Below, one piece after another: positions 43,243 to 53,365 of a stretch of DNA of 64,000 bases; position 1 is the first letter of the stretch; every line of letters begins with the position of its first letter. The translations under genes and the position numbers were made by a program. The stretch lies in contig NZ_VFES01000014.1 in NCBI RefSeq assembly GCF_007858185.1, positions 155,839 to 219,838 of the forward strand. Direction: 5' to 3'. Under the pieces are notes generated by a model that ran no database searches, had not been told where the DNA came from, and was given only the letters and a program-made list of their open reading frames with translations. The DNA comes from Pseudomonas grimontii. GTDB lineage: Bacteria > Pseudomonadota > Gammaproteobacteria > Pseudomonadales > Pseudomonadaceae.

Positions 43243-44523
43243 TCAGGCGTTGACCTGACTCAACTGGACATGAAAGCGACAGCCATTGGGCTCCATGGTG
43301 CTGAGGGTAACGCTCCAGCCCTGGTTCTCGCAGATGCGCTGGACCAGAGACAAACCCAACCCCAGGCCCTCACCGCGCTTCTCACTGCCGCGTACGAACG
43401 GCTCGAACATCGCTTCACGCTTGTCTTCGGGAATGCCGACGCCGCTGTCTTCCACCACAAATCCGGTCGGTTCGAGGGTCAGCCGGATGAAGCCGCGCTC
43501 GGTGTAGTGCAGGGCATTTCGCAACAGGTTGCCCATCACGGCATGCAGGAAGGTCGCGTTGTAGAGGGTATCCAAGGGGTTGCCCGGCTGGTAGATCAAC
43601 TCCAGGCCCTTGTGCTCGATGGGCTCGCGCCAGATGCCGAGCAGATCATCAGCCACCTGCGACAGGTTGACCTTGGGCGACATGCTGCCGTCGTCATGTT
43701 GCGCACGAGCGAGCATCAGGAAGGTCTGGACCAGTTCACGCATTTCTTCACAGGCACGGGCAATTCGCTCGACCTGGTTGCGCCCACGCTGATCGATGGC
43801 GGGGTTTTCCAGCAGCAATTCGCACGAACTGGCCAGCACCATCAAGGGCGTGCGCAGTTCGTGGCTGACATCGCTGGTAAACAACTGCTCGCGGGACAGC
43901 GCCTGACGCAGGCGCCCCAGCGTGGCGTCGAAGGCCACGGCCAGCTCCCCGACTTCGTCGGCCGCGTAGTCCGGTGCCAGGGGCGGTGCCAGGCCAAGCA
44001 ATTGGTCGCGGTGCCGCACCTGGCGGGCCAGACGCACCACCGGCGCCATCACTTTGCGGGCCAGCACCCAGCCGAGGAACACCGCCAGCGCGAGGCTGAG
44101 CACGAAGCCCACCAGCACCACGGCAAACAGCACGCGCTCACGCTCTTCGAAATCGCTTTGATCCTGCAGCAGCACATAGCGCCGACCGTCGACCACTTCG
44201 ACCATGGCGTGGTACGACAGCGCCTCGCGAAACACCTCATGAAACCCTGGTTCCAGATGTCGCAGGTCCTTGGGCAATTCAAAATCGCCGGGGCCACCGC
44301 TGAAGTAAAACAGCTGGTCGGGCTCGGGCCGGTGCCGCCAGTCCTCGACGGTGTCCATCAACAGCAGGCGCTGCAAGTCACCGCCCAAGCCTGCCGAAAT
44401 CAACTTCTCTTCCACCAGGTGCACGGTCGCGACGATGCCCATGGCGAAGGCCCCCGCCACCAACGCACTCATCAAGGCAAAGGCAATGATGATCCGCTGG
44501 GCAAGGCTTTGCTTAAACTCCAT
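43243..44523 (-). CDS. colS: Sensor histidine kinase ColS
   Basis: 426 residues from the ATG at 44523, overlapping colR by 11 bases. Membrane helix 1 is at about 10-33, a short periplasmic domain at about 35-130, and helix 2 at about 131-152. HAMP, H221 in DVSHELRTPL, then N and G boxes (NLLRNALHYTE, DSGVGIPED, GLGLGLSLV) follow. The periplasmic residues H35, E38, H105, E126 and E129 are present, the set I recall as important for Zn/Fe sensing in P. putida ColS. It responds to excess metals and maintains outer-membrane integrity (literature). Confidence 0.92.
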   Translation of the reverse strand: MEFKQSLAQRIIIAFALMSALVAGAFAMGIVATVHLVEEKLISAGLGGDLQRLLLMDTVEDWRHRPEPDQLFYFSGGPGDFELPKDLRHLEPGFHEVFREALSYHAMVEVVDGRRYVLLQDQSDFEERERVLFAVVLVGFVLSLALAVFLGWVLARKVMAPVVRLARQVRHRDQLLGLAPPLAPDYAADEVGELAVAFDATLGRLRQALSREQLFTSDVSHELRTPLMVLASSCELLLENPAIDQRGRNQVERIARACEEMRELVQTFLMLARAQHDDGSMSPKVNLSQVADDLLGIWREPIEHKGLELIYQPGNPLDTLYNATFLHAVMGNLLRNALHYTERGFIRLTLEPTGFVVEDSGVGIPEDKREAMFEPFVRGSEKRGEGLGLGLSLVQRICENQGWSVTLSTMEPNGCRFHVQLSQVNA

Positions 44524-45196
44524 CACGGCCCTCGGCCAGGCGGTAACCCACACCATGCACCGTTTGCAGCAACGGCTTGGCGAACGGCTTATCGATCACT
44601 TGGCGCAACTGGTGCACGTGGCTGCGCAGGCTGTCGCTGTCCGGGCAATCATCGCCCCACAGCGCTTCTTCGAGCACTTCGCGACGCAGTACGTGGGGGC
44701 TTTTCTGCATCAAGACCGCGAGCAGCTTCAGGCCGACCGGGTTGAGTTTGAGCAGGCGCCCTTCGCGAGTAACTTCCAGGGTATCGAGGTCGTAATTCAG
44801 ATCGGCCACTTGCAGGGCGCGGCGACCGCCTCCTTGGGCACGGCGCAGCACGGCTTCGATGCGCGCGGCCAATTCCGACAGGGCAAACGGTTTGAGCAAA
44901 TAATCATCGGCGCCGGACTTGAAGCCCTGCAGCCGGTCATCCAACTGGTCGCGGGCGGTGAGCATGATCACCGGTGTGTCGCGGCGGGCGTCTTCACGCA
45001 GGCGTTTGCACAAGGTGTAGCCATCGATGCCAGGCAGCATGATGTCGAGCACGATCAAGTCGTAATGCTCGGTCGCGGCCAGGTGCAGGCCCGACAAACC
45101 GTCCTGCGCACAGTCCACGGTGTAGCCTTTTAGCCCCAGGTAGTCGGCCAGGTTGGCCAGAATATCGCGGTTGTCTTCAACCAATAGAATTCGCAT
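44513..45196 (-). CDS. colR: Response regulator ColR (OmpR family)
   Basis: 227 residues. The receiver has D51 in LIVLDIMLPG and K-containing LLKPFALSEL; the winged-helix domain includes LRSHVHQLRQVIDKPF and VHGVGYRLAEG. GGAGAC lies upstream of the ATG. It is first in the colRS pair. Matching ColR boxes lie before the divergent sulfatase gene and before the methyltransferase operon on the other side of colS, so it probably regulates both flanking envelope operons. Confidence 0.94.
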   Translation of the reverse strand: MRILLVEDNRDILANLADYLGLKGYTVDCAQDGLSGLHLAATEHYDLIVLDIMLPGIDGYTLCKRLREDARRDTPVIMLTARDQLDDRLQGFKSGADDYLLKPFALSELAARIEAVLRRAQGGGRRALQVADLNYDLDTLEVTREGRLLKLNPVGLKLLAVLMQKSPHVLRREVLEEALWGDDCPDSDSLRSHVHQLRQVIDKPFAKPLLQTVHGVGYRLAEGRDGV

Positions 45197-45313
45197 GGGC
45201 AGTGTCTCCGTACGCGGTAACGGCCGTGTTGGCTCGCGCAGCTTAAGGCCAAGTGTGGCTCAGGGATAGAGCTGAAAGGCGTGCCGATAAAGGTTTTCAA
45301 CCGATTCAGTTTA

Positions 45314-45329
45314 CCAACGAGTTTTTCAC
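45314..45329 (+). promoter_or_regulatory. ColR box before the sulfatase-PAP2 genes
   Basis: CCAACGAGTTTTTCAC matches the recalled ColR consensus YYNASNNYTTTTTCAC at all but one position. It sits 63 bases before the sulfatase start, in the colR divergent region. Confidence 0.75.
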
Positions 45330-45391
45330 TATAGCTTCACAAACTGACTACAGTGTCAGGCAGAAGATCGCCCCCCATTGATATAAGGAAC

Positions 45392-47347
45392 ATGGACATG
45401 GGGTTTCTAAAGACGGCGCCAATGCGCTATTTGCTGTTGGTAACCGGTGCCTGGCTGGTTATTTTCCTGCTCACTCGCAGCGTGCTGCTCATCACTCATT
45501 TGGATGAAGTCGGCGGCAACCTGCTGCCGGTGTTTAGTGTGGGCCTGCTGTACGACCTGGGTTTCCTCGCCTATGCGGCACTGCCGCTGGGGCTGTATTT
45601 GCTGCTGTGCCCACCCGCGCTGTGGCGTCGTCGCGGCCACCGCTGGTTCCTGCAGGCCGTGCTCACCGTCAGCCTGTTCGCCATGCTGTTTACCTCGGTG
45701 GCCGAGTGGCTGTTCTGGGATGAGTTCGGCGTGCGCTTCAACTTCATTGCCGTCGATTACCTGGTGTACTCCGATGAGGTGTTGAACAACCTGCTCGAGT
45801 CCTACCCGATCGGCAAACTGCTGAGCCTGCTCGCCATGCTGGCGATTGTCTTGAGCCTGGCCTTGCGCAAACCGTTCAATGCGGCGATGAGCGCCCCACT
45901 GCCGGCAATGCGCGGCCGCTTGGTGAATGCCTTGGCCCTGTTGGTCGTCGCCGGCCTCAGCCTGCAACTGATCAGTCAGGACAGCCCGCGCGCCCAGGGC
46001 GGCAATGCCTACAAGAACGAACTGGCCAGCAATGGTCCGTATCAGTTTTTCGCCGCATTCCGTAACAACGAGCTGGATTACCCACAGTTCTACAAAAGCT
46101 TGCCGACCGACGTTGTCGCCAAGCAACTGCGTGCAGAGCTCAGTGAACCCAACGCCCGCTTTATCGGCCAGGACCCGCTGGATATTCGTCGTGCCATCAC
46201 CAATCCGGGCACGCTGCGCAAACCCAATATCGTGCTGGTGACCATCGAAAGTTTCAGCGCCAAGTACATGGGCAGCAACGGCGACGAGCGCAACCTCACG
46301 CCTAATCTGGATGCGCTGCGTAAACAGAGCCTGTATTTCAATAATTTCTATGCCACCGGCACCCGCACCGACCGTGGCCTGGAGGCGATCACCCTGGCGA
46401 TCCCCCCTACGCCTGGACGCTCGATCGTCAAGCGCATTGGTCGTGAAAGCGGCTTCGCCAGCCTGGGCCAACAACTCACGGCCGTCGGTTACGACAGCGT
46501 GTTCGTGTACGGCGGGCGCGGCTACTTCGATAACATGAACGCGTTTTTCAGCGGCAACGGTTATCGCGTCGTGGACCAGAGCAGCGTGCCCGAGTCGCAA
46601 ATCTCGTTCAAGAACGCCTGGGGCATGGCTGACGAGGACCTGTACAACCAAACCCTGAAACTGGCCGACACCGACTACGCCAGGCAGCAGCCGTTTTTGC
46701 TGCAACTGATGACCACCTCCAACCACCGCCCCTACACCTACCCGGATGGGCGTATTGACATCAAATCCGGGAATGGCCGCGACGGCGCGGTGAAATACAC
46801 CGACCACGCCATCGGCCAATTCCTGGACGCCGCCCGTCAAAAACCGTGGTTCGATAACACGATCTTCATCTTCGTCGCCGACCACACCGCCGGCAGCGCA
46901 GGTAAAGAAGACCTGCCTATTACCAACTATCAGATCCCGCTGTTCATCTATGCACCCAAGCTGATCGACCCACGGGAAAGCGCGCAACTGGCCAGCCAGA
47001 TCGACCTGGCGCCCACGCTGCTGGGCCTGCTCAACCTTAGCTACGAATCCACCTTCTTTGGCCGCAACCTGCTGCAGGACAACCCACTGCCACCTCGGGT
47101 CGTGGTCGGCAACTACCAGCACCTGGGGTTGTTCGACGGCAAGGACCTGGCCATTCTCAGCCCACGCCTGGGCCTGCGCCGCCACGACCAGGCCCTGGGT
47201 GAGAGCCAGGAGTTGCGGGTCGGCAGCGATGACCCGTTGATCCAGCGGGCGATCACCTACTACCAGGCCGCCAGCTATGGCTTCAAACAACAGTTGCTGA
47301 GCTGGAGAGCGCCCAAGGAAGAGGCCCCGGCACTGAGCACGCGCTAA
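45392..47347 (+). CDS. LTA-synthase-like sulfatase-family membrane protein
   Basis: 651 residues from the ATG at 45392 (AAGGAA upstream). Five N-terminal membrane helices span about 10-215, then a periplasmic alkaline-phosphatase-superfamily domain: NIVLVTIESFSAKYMGSNGDERN with metal ligands, catalytic Thr expected in ATGTRTDRGLEA, FVYGGRGYFDNM, and IFIFVADHTAG as the C-terminal metal-binding part. Relatives transfer phosphoglycerol or phosphoethanolamine to lipids or glycans. It is probably an envelope-decorating enzyme under ColR, given the box 63 bases upstream. A 12-bp perfect hairpin separates it from the PAP2 gene. Confidence 0.85.
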   Translation: MDMGFLKTAPMRYLLLVTGAWLVIFLLTRSVLLITHLDEVGGNLLPVFSVGLLYDLGFLAYAALPLGLYLLLCPPALWRRRGHRWFLQAVLTVSLFAMLFTSVAEWLFWDEFGVRFNFIAVDYLVYSDEVLNNLLESYPIGKLLSLLAMLAIVLSLALRKPFNAAMSAPLPAMRGRLVNALALLVVAGLSLQLISQDSPRAQGGNAYKNELASNGPYQFFAAFRNNELDYPQFYKSLPTDVVAKQLRAELSEPNARFIGQDPLDIRRAITNPGTLRKPNIVLVTIESFSAKYMGSNGDERNLTPNLDALRKQSLYFNNFYATGTRTDRGLEAITLAIPPTPGRSIVKRIGRESGFASLGQQLTAVGYDSVFVYGGRGYFDNMNAFFSGNGYRVVDQSSVPESQISFKNAWGMADEDLYNQTLKLADTDYARQQPFLLQLMTTSNHRPYTYPDGRIDIKSGNGRDGAVKYTDHAIGQFLDAARQKPWFDNTIFIFVADHTAGSAGKEDLPITNYQIPLFIYAPKLIDPRESAQLASQIDLAPTLLGLLNLSYESTFFGRNLLQDNPLPPRVVVGNYQHLGLFDGKDLAILSPRLGLRRHDQALGESQELRVGSDDPLIQRAITYYQAASYGFKQQLLSWRAPKEEAPALSTR

Positions 47348-47349
47348 CC

Positions 47350-47383
47350 AAAACGTCCCGTGCAGGTCAGTACGGGACGTTTT
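47350..47383. terminator. 12-bp perfect hairpin between the sulfatase and PAP2 genes
   Basis: AAAACGTCCCGT (47350-47361) pairs fully with ACGGGACGTTTT (47372-47383). The T tract is only four long, so partial termination or attenuation is more likely than a full stop. Confidence 0.65.
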
Positions 47384-47398
47384 CCACCAGGGTTCACC

Positions 47399-48118
47399 AT
47401 GAGCACCACCCCCGCCGTACCCGTCTCCAAACCTCTCAACTTATGGCTCTGCCTGGGCATCCCCGGCGGCGCTGCGCTCGTATTGCTGTTGCTGGAGCTG
47501 ACCTCGCTGGACATGGACCTCGCCAAGCTGTTCTACAACGGCGCGGAGGGCGGCTTCATCGGGCGCTACAGTTTCTTCCTCGAAGACATCCTGCATGACC
47601 GCGCCAAACAGTTGGTCATCCTGTTCTCGGTCTTGGCGATCCTGGGATTTGCCGGCACGTTTATTCTCCGACGGCTCAAACCCTATCGTCGTGAACTGGG
47701 CTGCCTGGTGCTGTCACTCGGGCTGGCGACCGCGTTTGTCTCTCCGCTGAAAACCATCACCGGCGTCCAGTGCCCCTGGAGCGTCCAGGAGTTCGGCGGT
47801 CAGGAAACCTACAGCAAACTGCTGAGCCCTCGCCCACCCACCGATAAACCAGGGCGCTGCTGGCCTGGCGGTCATGCCGCTACCGGGTTCGCCTTGTTCG
47901 CCCTGTTTTTTGCACTGCGTGACCGACAGCCGCGCATGGCGCGCTACGCATTCATCTTTGCCGTCGGCCTGGGCAGCGTCTTTTCAGTGAGCCGTATGAT
48001 GCAAGGTGCGCACTTCTTTTCCCATAACGTGTGGACGGCGATTTTCTGCTGGCTGATCTGCCTGGGGCTGTATTGCCTGTTGCTTTACCGGCCATCCAAA
48101 CACGCAACGCCCACCTGA
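47399..48118 (+). CDS. PAP2-family lipid phosphatase
   Basis: 239 residues. About six membrane helices. The acid-phosphatase motifs are KTITGVQCPW with the preceding Lys, the central PGGHAATGF (PSGH variant) and SRMMQGAHFFSHNVWTA (SR-x5-H-x3-D type, with Trp-Thr in place of the last acidic residue). Such enzymes strip phosphate from undecaprenyl-pyrophosphate or phosphatidic acid derivatives. It lies behind the ColR-controlled sulfatase gene and may share its transcript. A PAP2 gene adjacent to colRS is also known in P. putida (from memory). Confidence 0.87.
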   Translation: MSTTPAVPVSKPLNLWLCLGIPGGAALVLLLLELTSLDMDLAKLFYNGAEGGFIGRYSFFLEDILHDRAKQLVILFSVLAILGFAGTFILRRLKPYRRELGCLVLSLGLATAFVSPLKTITGVQCPWSVQEFGGQETYSKLLSPRPPTDKPGRCWPGGHAATGFALFALFFALRDRQPRMARYAFIFAVGLGSVFSVSRMMQGAHFFSHNVWTAIFCWLICLGLYCLLLYRPSKHATPT

Positions 48119-48137
48119 CCCCAAGTCACCGCCCAAA

Positions 48138-48175
48138 AAAAAGCCCCGCCTGCATCACTGCAGGCGGGGCTTTTT
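48138..48175. terminator. Bidirectional terminator between PAP2 gene and groEL
   Basis: GCCCCGCCTGCA (48143-48154) and TGCAGGCGGGGC (48159-48170) form a perfect 12-bp stem flanked by A8 and T5 tracts. It serves both convergent genes. Confidence 0.93.
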
Positions 48176-48196
48176 CAGTACAGGGGTAAGGCTGGC

Positions 48197-49843
<1,647 letters not shown>

Positions 49844-49893
49844 GATCGATATTCCTTAAATACTTTGTAGTAACGGGAAAATGAGCGGGGAAA

Positions 49894-50190
49894 TCAGTCT
49901 TCCAGAACAGCGAGAATCTCGTTCTCAGCCATAACCAGCAGGTCTTCGCCGTCGACTTTCACAGTATTGCTACCGGAGTAAGGGCCAAATACAACCTTGT
50001 CACCGACTTTAACGGCCAGCGCACGTACGTCACCGTTTTCCAGAGTCTTGCCTGGGCCTGCAGCGACGATCACACCGTGGTTGGCTTTTTCAGCAACCGA
50101 ACCTGGCAGAACGATACCGCCTGGGGTTTTCTTTTCTTCTTCGCTGCGACGGATTACGACGCGGTCGTGCAGAGGACGAAGCTTGCTCAT
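49894..50190 (-). CDS. groES: Co-chaperonin GroES
   Basis: 98 residues. Starts MSKLRPLHDRVVIRR and contains the mobile loop EEKKTPGGIVLPGSVAEK that contacts GroEL. The seven-subunit cap of the folding chamber. It has a strong AGGAGA ribosome site. It is the first gene of the groESL operon; fxsA lies upstream, transcribed in the same direction. Confidence 0.99.
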   Translation of the reverse strand: MSKLRPLHDRVVIRRSEEEKKTPGGIVLPGSVAEKANHGVIVAAGPGKTLENGDVRALAVKVGDKVVFGPYSGSNTVKVDGEDLLVMAENEILAVLED

Positions 50191-50327
50191 TGTCGATCTC
50201 TCCTAATTGTGTTTTTCATCGGCCGGTGTCAGTACCGGCAGGTTTAATCCGGCGGTGCCGGTCGCGGTTCGCTGGGCGAAACGCGGAAGTCTGTCTGGTG
50301 TTGCCACCAGAAACCTTGCGGTGACCG

Positions 50328-50361
50328 TTACATAAGGGCGCATAAGCTTATTACAAGGGGC
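50328..50361 (-). promoter_or_regulatory. Candidate sigma-32 heat-shock promoter of groESL
   Basis: On the minus strand, CCCCTTGTAAT (-35 like CTTGAAA) is followed after about 12 bases by CCCTTATGT (-10 like CCCCATAT). It is about 140 bases before groES. No CIRCE element is seen. Confidence 0.6.
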
Positions 50362-50402
50362 CGAGGATGAATTTTTTTGCGTCGGTCGGCCTATAGAAAG
50401 CA

Positions 50403-50427
50403 GCACGGCACCCAAAAGGTGCCGTGC
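50403..50427. terminator. 10-bp perfect hairpin after fxsA
   Basis: GCACGGCACC and GGTGCCGTGC form a perfect stem with a 5-base A-rich loop, without a long T run. It could trim or terminate the fxsA transcript ahead of groESL. Confidence 0.6.
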
Positions 50428-50438
50428 CAGTGAAACGG

Positions 50439-50915
50439 TTATTTGCTGTCGCGGTGTTCGAACTCGCCTTCGATCACATCGCCTTCTCGCCCCAACGGCT
50501 GGCGCGGAGCCGGGCCGCCACGGGGTTGCAGGTCGTCGGCGAACGCACGTTGGCGAATCGCGGCTTCTTCGGCGCGCTGGCGCATCTTGCCCGCCAACAG
50601 CTTGCGGGTGAACGGCAGCAGCATCACCAGGCCGACCACGTCGCTTATAAAGCCCGGCAGGATCAACAGGCCACCCGCCAACGCCATCATCAGCCCTTCC
50701 AACATGGTCTGGGCTGGCAGTTCGCCACGATTCAGGCTTTCACGGGCACGCAGCGCCGTGGCCAGGCCGGCGACGCGCAGCACCAGAACGCCGAGCATCG
50801 AGCCGAGAATGATCAGCAACAGAGCCGGGAAGAACCCGATCGCACCGCTGACTTGAACGAATACGAACAGCTCCAACACCGGGAACAGCAGAAAGAGCAA
50901 TAAAAAAGGGCGCAT
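50439..50915 (-). CDS. fxsA: FxsA family inner-membrane protein
   Basis: 158 residues from the ATG at 50915 with GAGGAA upstream. The FxsA pattern is clear: membrane helix LLLFLLFPVLELFVFVQVSGAIG, helix ALLLIILGSMLGVLVLRVAGL, the GELPAQTMLEGLMMALAGGLLILPGFISDVVGLVMLLPF core, and a charged C-terminal tail. In E. coli overproduced FxsA relieves phage T7 exclusion by F; the natural role is unknown. The fxsA-groES-groEL order is conserved in Pseudomonas. Confidence 0.92.
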   Translation of the reverse strand: MRPFLLLFLLFPVLELFVFVQVSGAIGFFPALLLIILGSMLGVLVLRVAGLATALRARESLNRGELPAQTMLEGLMMALAGGLLILPGFISDVVGLVMLLPFTRKLLAGKMRQRAEEAAIRQRAFADDLQPRGGPAPRQPLGREGDVIEGEFEHRDSK

Positions 50916-50981
50916 CAAATGGTTCCTCAACGCAAGAATGCCTTGCCAGTCCACCTTAGATGACGTCGCCGTTTCGTGAAT

Positions 50982-51713
50982 TCAAGCTTCAGCAGCGGCT
51001 TTTTTCGGCCAGACAGCGGCGTGGGCCAATGAAACCAGGGCCTCGCGTACTTGTGTCGGCGTGTTGCAAGACTCCGCAAACGGCAGCCAGTGCAGGGCTT
51101 GGCCGATGCGCAGGTGCATGCCTTCGCTGTCGATGCCGGCCAATTGCGCGGGTTCGAAAGCAGGCAAGCCGGCCAACTCGACGTAATGGGCAATGGCCTT
51201 GGTGTGATCGCTGTTCATGTGCTCGATCATGCTGCGCTCGGCCTTGCCCGCGAAGGGGTTGGCCAGGGTCAATTGGTCGATCCAGTGAATCGCGCCAAAC
51301 CCGCCGATATAACGGTGGCGTACCGGCTTGAGCACCCAGAAGTCGAAATCGTGCGCCTTGTGATAGTTGGCCGAATCGGGGAAGTAGCGGTAATAGCGCT
51401 CGGCCGCGGCTTCGATGGCGGTCGCCTCCTCAAGTTTCTCGGCCTCGGCCAGGTAGGTCAGGCGCCCCACGGCCTGCACGTCATCGGCTTCGCGCTCGCC
51501 GACCAGCAGCGAGCACTTGGGGTCTTTTTGCAGGTTATGAGTGTGCTGGGCAATGCGGCTGATCAGGATCAGCGGGCGACCCTGCTCGTCCAGGCAATAC
51601 GGCACGACCGAGCCGAACGGAAAGCCGGGCATGGCCTTGGACAGTGTGGAGAGAGCCCCACGGTATTCCTTGAGCAACAGCTCTCGGGCGTTCTTGGCAA
51701 CCTGCGCGCTCAA
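50982..51713 (-). CDS. HugZ-type pyridoxamine-oxidase-fold heme utilisation protein
   Basis: 243 residues, from an unusual TTG start with GAGGAG 7 bases before it and no better ATG nearby. The N-terminal split-barrel (about 5-150, KEYRGALSTLSKAMPGFPFGSVVPYCLDEQGRPLILIS) resembles HugZ/HutZ. The C-terminal DUF2470 domain (about 165-243) has MIEHMNSDHTKAIAHYV, the segment that binds heme in HugZ relatives. Heme storage or degradation is the family role, but FMN-binding members also exist. It is separate from the heme operon at 29-34 kb. Confidence 0.82.
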   Translation of the reverse strand: MSAQVAKNARELLLKEYRGALSTLSKAMPGFPFGSVVPYCLDEQGRPLILISRIAQHTHNLQKDPKCSLLVGEREADDVQAVGRLTYLAEAEKLEEATAIEAAAERYYRYFPDSANYHKAHDFDFWVLKPVRHRYIGGFGAIHWIDQLTLANPFAGKAERSMIEHMNSDHTKAIAHYVELAGLPAFEPAQLAGIDSEGMHLRIGQALHWLPFAESCNTPTQVREALVSLAHAAVWPKKAAAEA

Positions 51714-51807
51714 CGTATGACTCCTCGGGTATTCAGCCGCCCATAGCGTATGGGAATGGATCTCAACACAAGGTAATCAATATACGCGCCGGTTGCCAGC
51801 GCCTCTA

Positions 51808-52815
51808 TTACCAGGCGACGCCGAAGCCTGCGGTATAGCGGGTCTTGCTCAAACTGCTTTCCGAATCGCCGCTGATCACGTCGCGCTCGGCCTTGAGGTT
51901 GAGCGACGCCCACTCGGTCACTTTGTAGCGCAGGCCCATTTCCGCATCCAGGGAGTACTCCGCCGGGCCACCGATAGGTTTGCCCACCTCGCCATTGGTG
52001 AATAACTCAACGGTCTTGCCCACCAGGTAGCGGTTGTAGTTCCACTTCATGGCCAGGGAATAGAAGTTGTCCTTACCGCCATCGGCGTATTCGTAATCGG
52101 TGCGGTTGACCAGCGAGCCAAGGGAGAATGCGCCCAGCTCGTCGTCCCAGAACTGGTAGCCCGGGCCGGTACCCACGGTGCGCTGGCGCGCCAAGTCTTC
52201 GACCTTGTCGCGCTTATAGGTCAGACGGCCCTGCCAGAACCAGTGTTCGGTGATGAAGCGGTCCAGGTCGTATTCCAGGGCCCAGTTGTCGGTGGTGGTG
52301 ACGTCGTCCTGGAACTCGCGGTTGTATTCGCCCTCCCCCGTGTGACGCCACTGGCCATGACGCGCGGTGGTCTTGAAGTCGATGTCGTAGTCGTTGGTGT
52401 CTTTTTCGGCGCGCTTGTAGTCCAGCGCCATATCGACATTGCCCTTCCACACCAGGTCTTCGATCACCGGCTTAGGCTTGATGATCTGCTGGATACTTGC
52501 CAGCTCGACCGTCTTGGGCGCCTCGCCATTGGCCAGCACCACTTTGCCATCGTCCGCCGCCTGCAGGGACTTGGCCTTCTCGCCGGTATAAGCATCCTGC
52601 TTGACCAGCAGTTCCTGGTCGCTCTCGAGGGTTTTCACCTGCTTCCAGTCCACCGGAATGGCGCCGGCGTAGTCGGTCTGGATCAGTAGCTTGCCACCGT
52701 CGAAGACCTTGATCTTGCCGGTCAGGCGGTCACCGTTCTTTAACCAGACGGTATCGGCCAGCAGGGGCGTGGATGCACTGAAAACAGCGAGGCACAGCAG
52801 GGTTCTGGACAACAT
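51808..52815 (-). CDS. DUF481 outer-membrane beta-barrel protein
   Basis: 335 residues. The signal peptide ends near LLADTV. The first 120 residues hold a small beta domain (VWLKNGDRLTGKIKVFDGGKLLIQTDYAGAIPVDWKQV, DUF481-associated). From about 120 on, alternating aromatic beta-strands (NVDMALDYKRAEKDTNDYDIDFK and others) form a DUF481 (YdiY-like) barrel ending in the terminal aromatic FGVAW, typical of BAM substrates. The function is unknown, and the gene appears monocistronic. Confidence 0.85.
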   Translation of the reverse strand: MLSRTLLCLAVFSASTPLLADTVWLKNGDRLTGKIKVFDGGKLLIQTDYAGAIPVDWKQVKTLESDQELLVKQDAYTGEKAKSLQAADDGKVVLANGEAPKTVELASIQQIIKPKPVIEDLVWKGNVDMALDYKRAEKDTNDYDIDFKTTARHGQWRHTGEGEYNREFQDDVTTTDNWALEYDLDRFITEHWFWQGRLTYKRDKVEDLARQRTVGTGPGYQFWDDELGAFSLGSLVNRTDYEYADGGKDNFYSLAMKWNYNRYLVGKTVELFTNGEVGKPIGGPAEYSLDAEMGLRYKVTEWASLNLKAERDVISGDSESSLSKTRYTAGFGVAW

Positions 52816-52968
52816 AAGCGGATAGGGAGCTCGAGGTTGGCGAAAAGGGGCGATTATCGTGTTAGATAGCTAGGACTGACTCAAGGATTTGTGTTGAGTT
52901 CAATTCTCATCAGCATACTTACAGACGTTTCTTACAAAAGACCGACAATCCCAACGGATAGGCCCACA

Positions 52969-53322
52969 GTGAATCAACCTGCCGATGCGCCACAAAGCCC
53001 CGCCGAGATGCGCCGCACCGCGCTGTACCTGACACTGGCGCAAGTTCCACCAGGTTGCGTAGTGAGTTACGGCGAACTGGCGCAACTGGCCGGGCTGGGA
53101 CGCGCGGCGCGCTGGGTGGGACGCACCTTGAGTCAACTTCCCGAGGGCACCACATTGCCCTGGCATCGCGTGCTGGGTGCCGGTGGTCGGATAAGTCTGC
53201 CGGTGGGCAGCGCCTCAGGCGACGAGCAACGCGCGCGCTTGCGCGACGAGGGCGTCACGGTGCGCAACAATCGCGTGGATATTCAGCGCCATGGCTGGCG
53301 CCCGGTAGAGCACAGCGGTTAG
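52969..53322 (+). CDS. Alkyltransferase-like protein (MGMT family, catalytic Cys replaced by Trp)
   Basis: 117 residues from a GTG, with GGATAGG upstream. The domain is the O6-alkylguanine transferase DNA-binding core: PPGCVVSYGELAQLAGLGRAARWVG then PWHRVLG at 64-70. W65 stands where the repair enzyme has its alkyl-accepting Cys (PCHR), which defines ATL proteins. These flag O6-alkylguanine for nucleotide excision repair rather than reversing it themselves. The gene stands between the DUF481 gene and ampG. An upstream TTG start would add 26 residues of poor quality. Confidence 0.88.
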   Translation: MNQPADAPQSPAEMRRTALYLTLAQVPPGCVVSYGELAQLAGLGRAARWVGRTLSQLPEGTTLPWHRVLGAGGRISLPVGSASGDEQRARLRDEGVTVRNNRVDIQRHGWRPVEHSG

Positions 53323-53365
53323 AGTGCGCGCTTTGTTTCCGTGAATCTGAGGCAGACTCCAGCCC

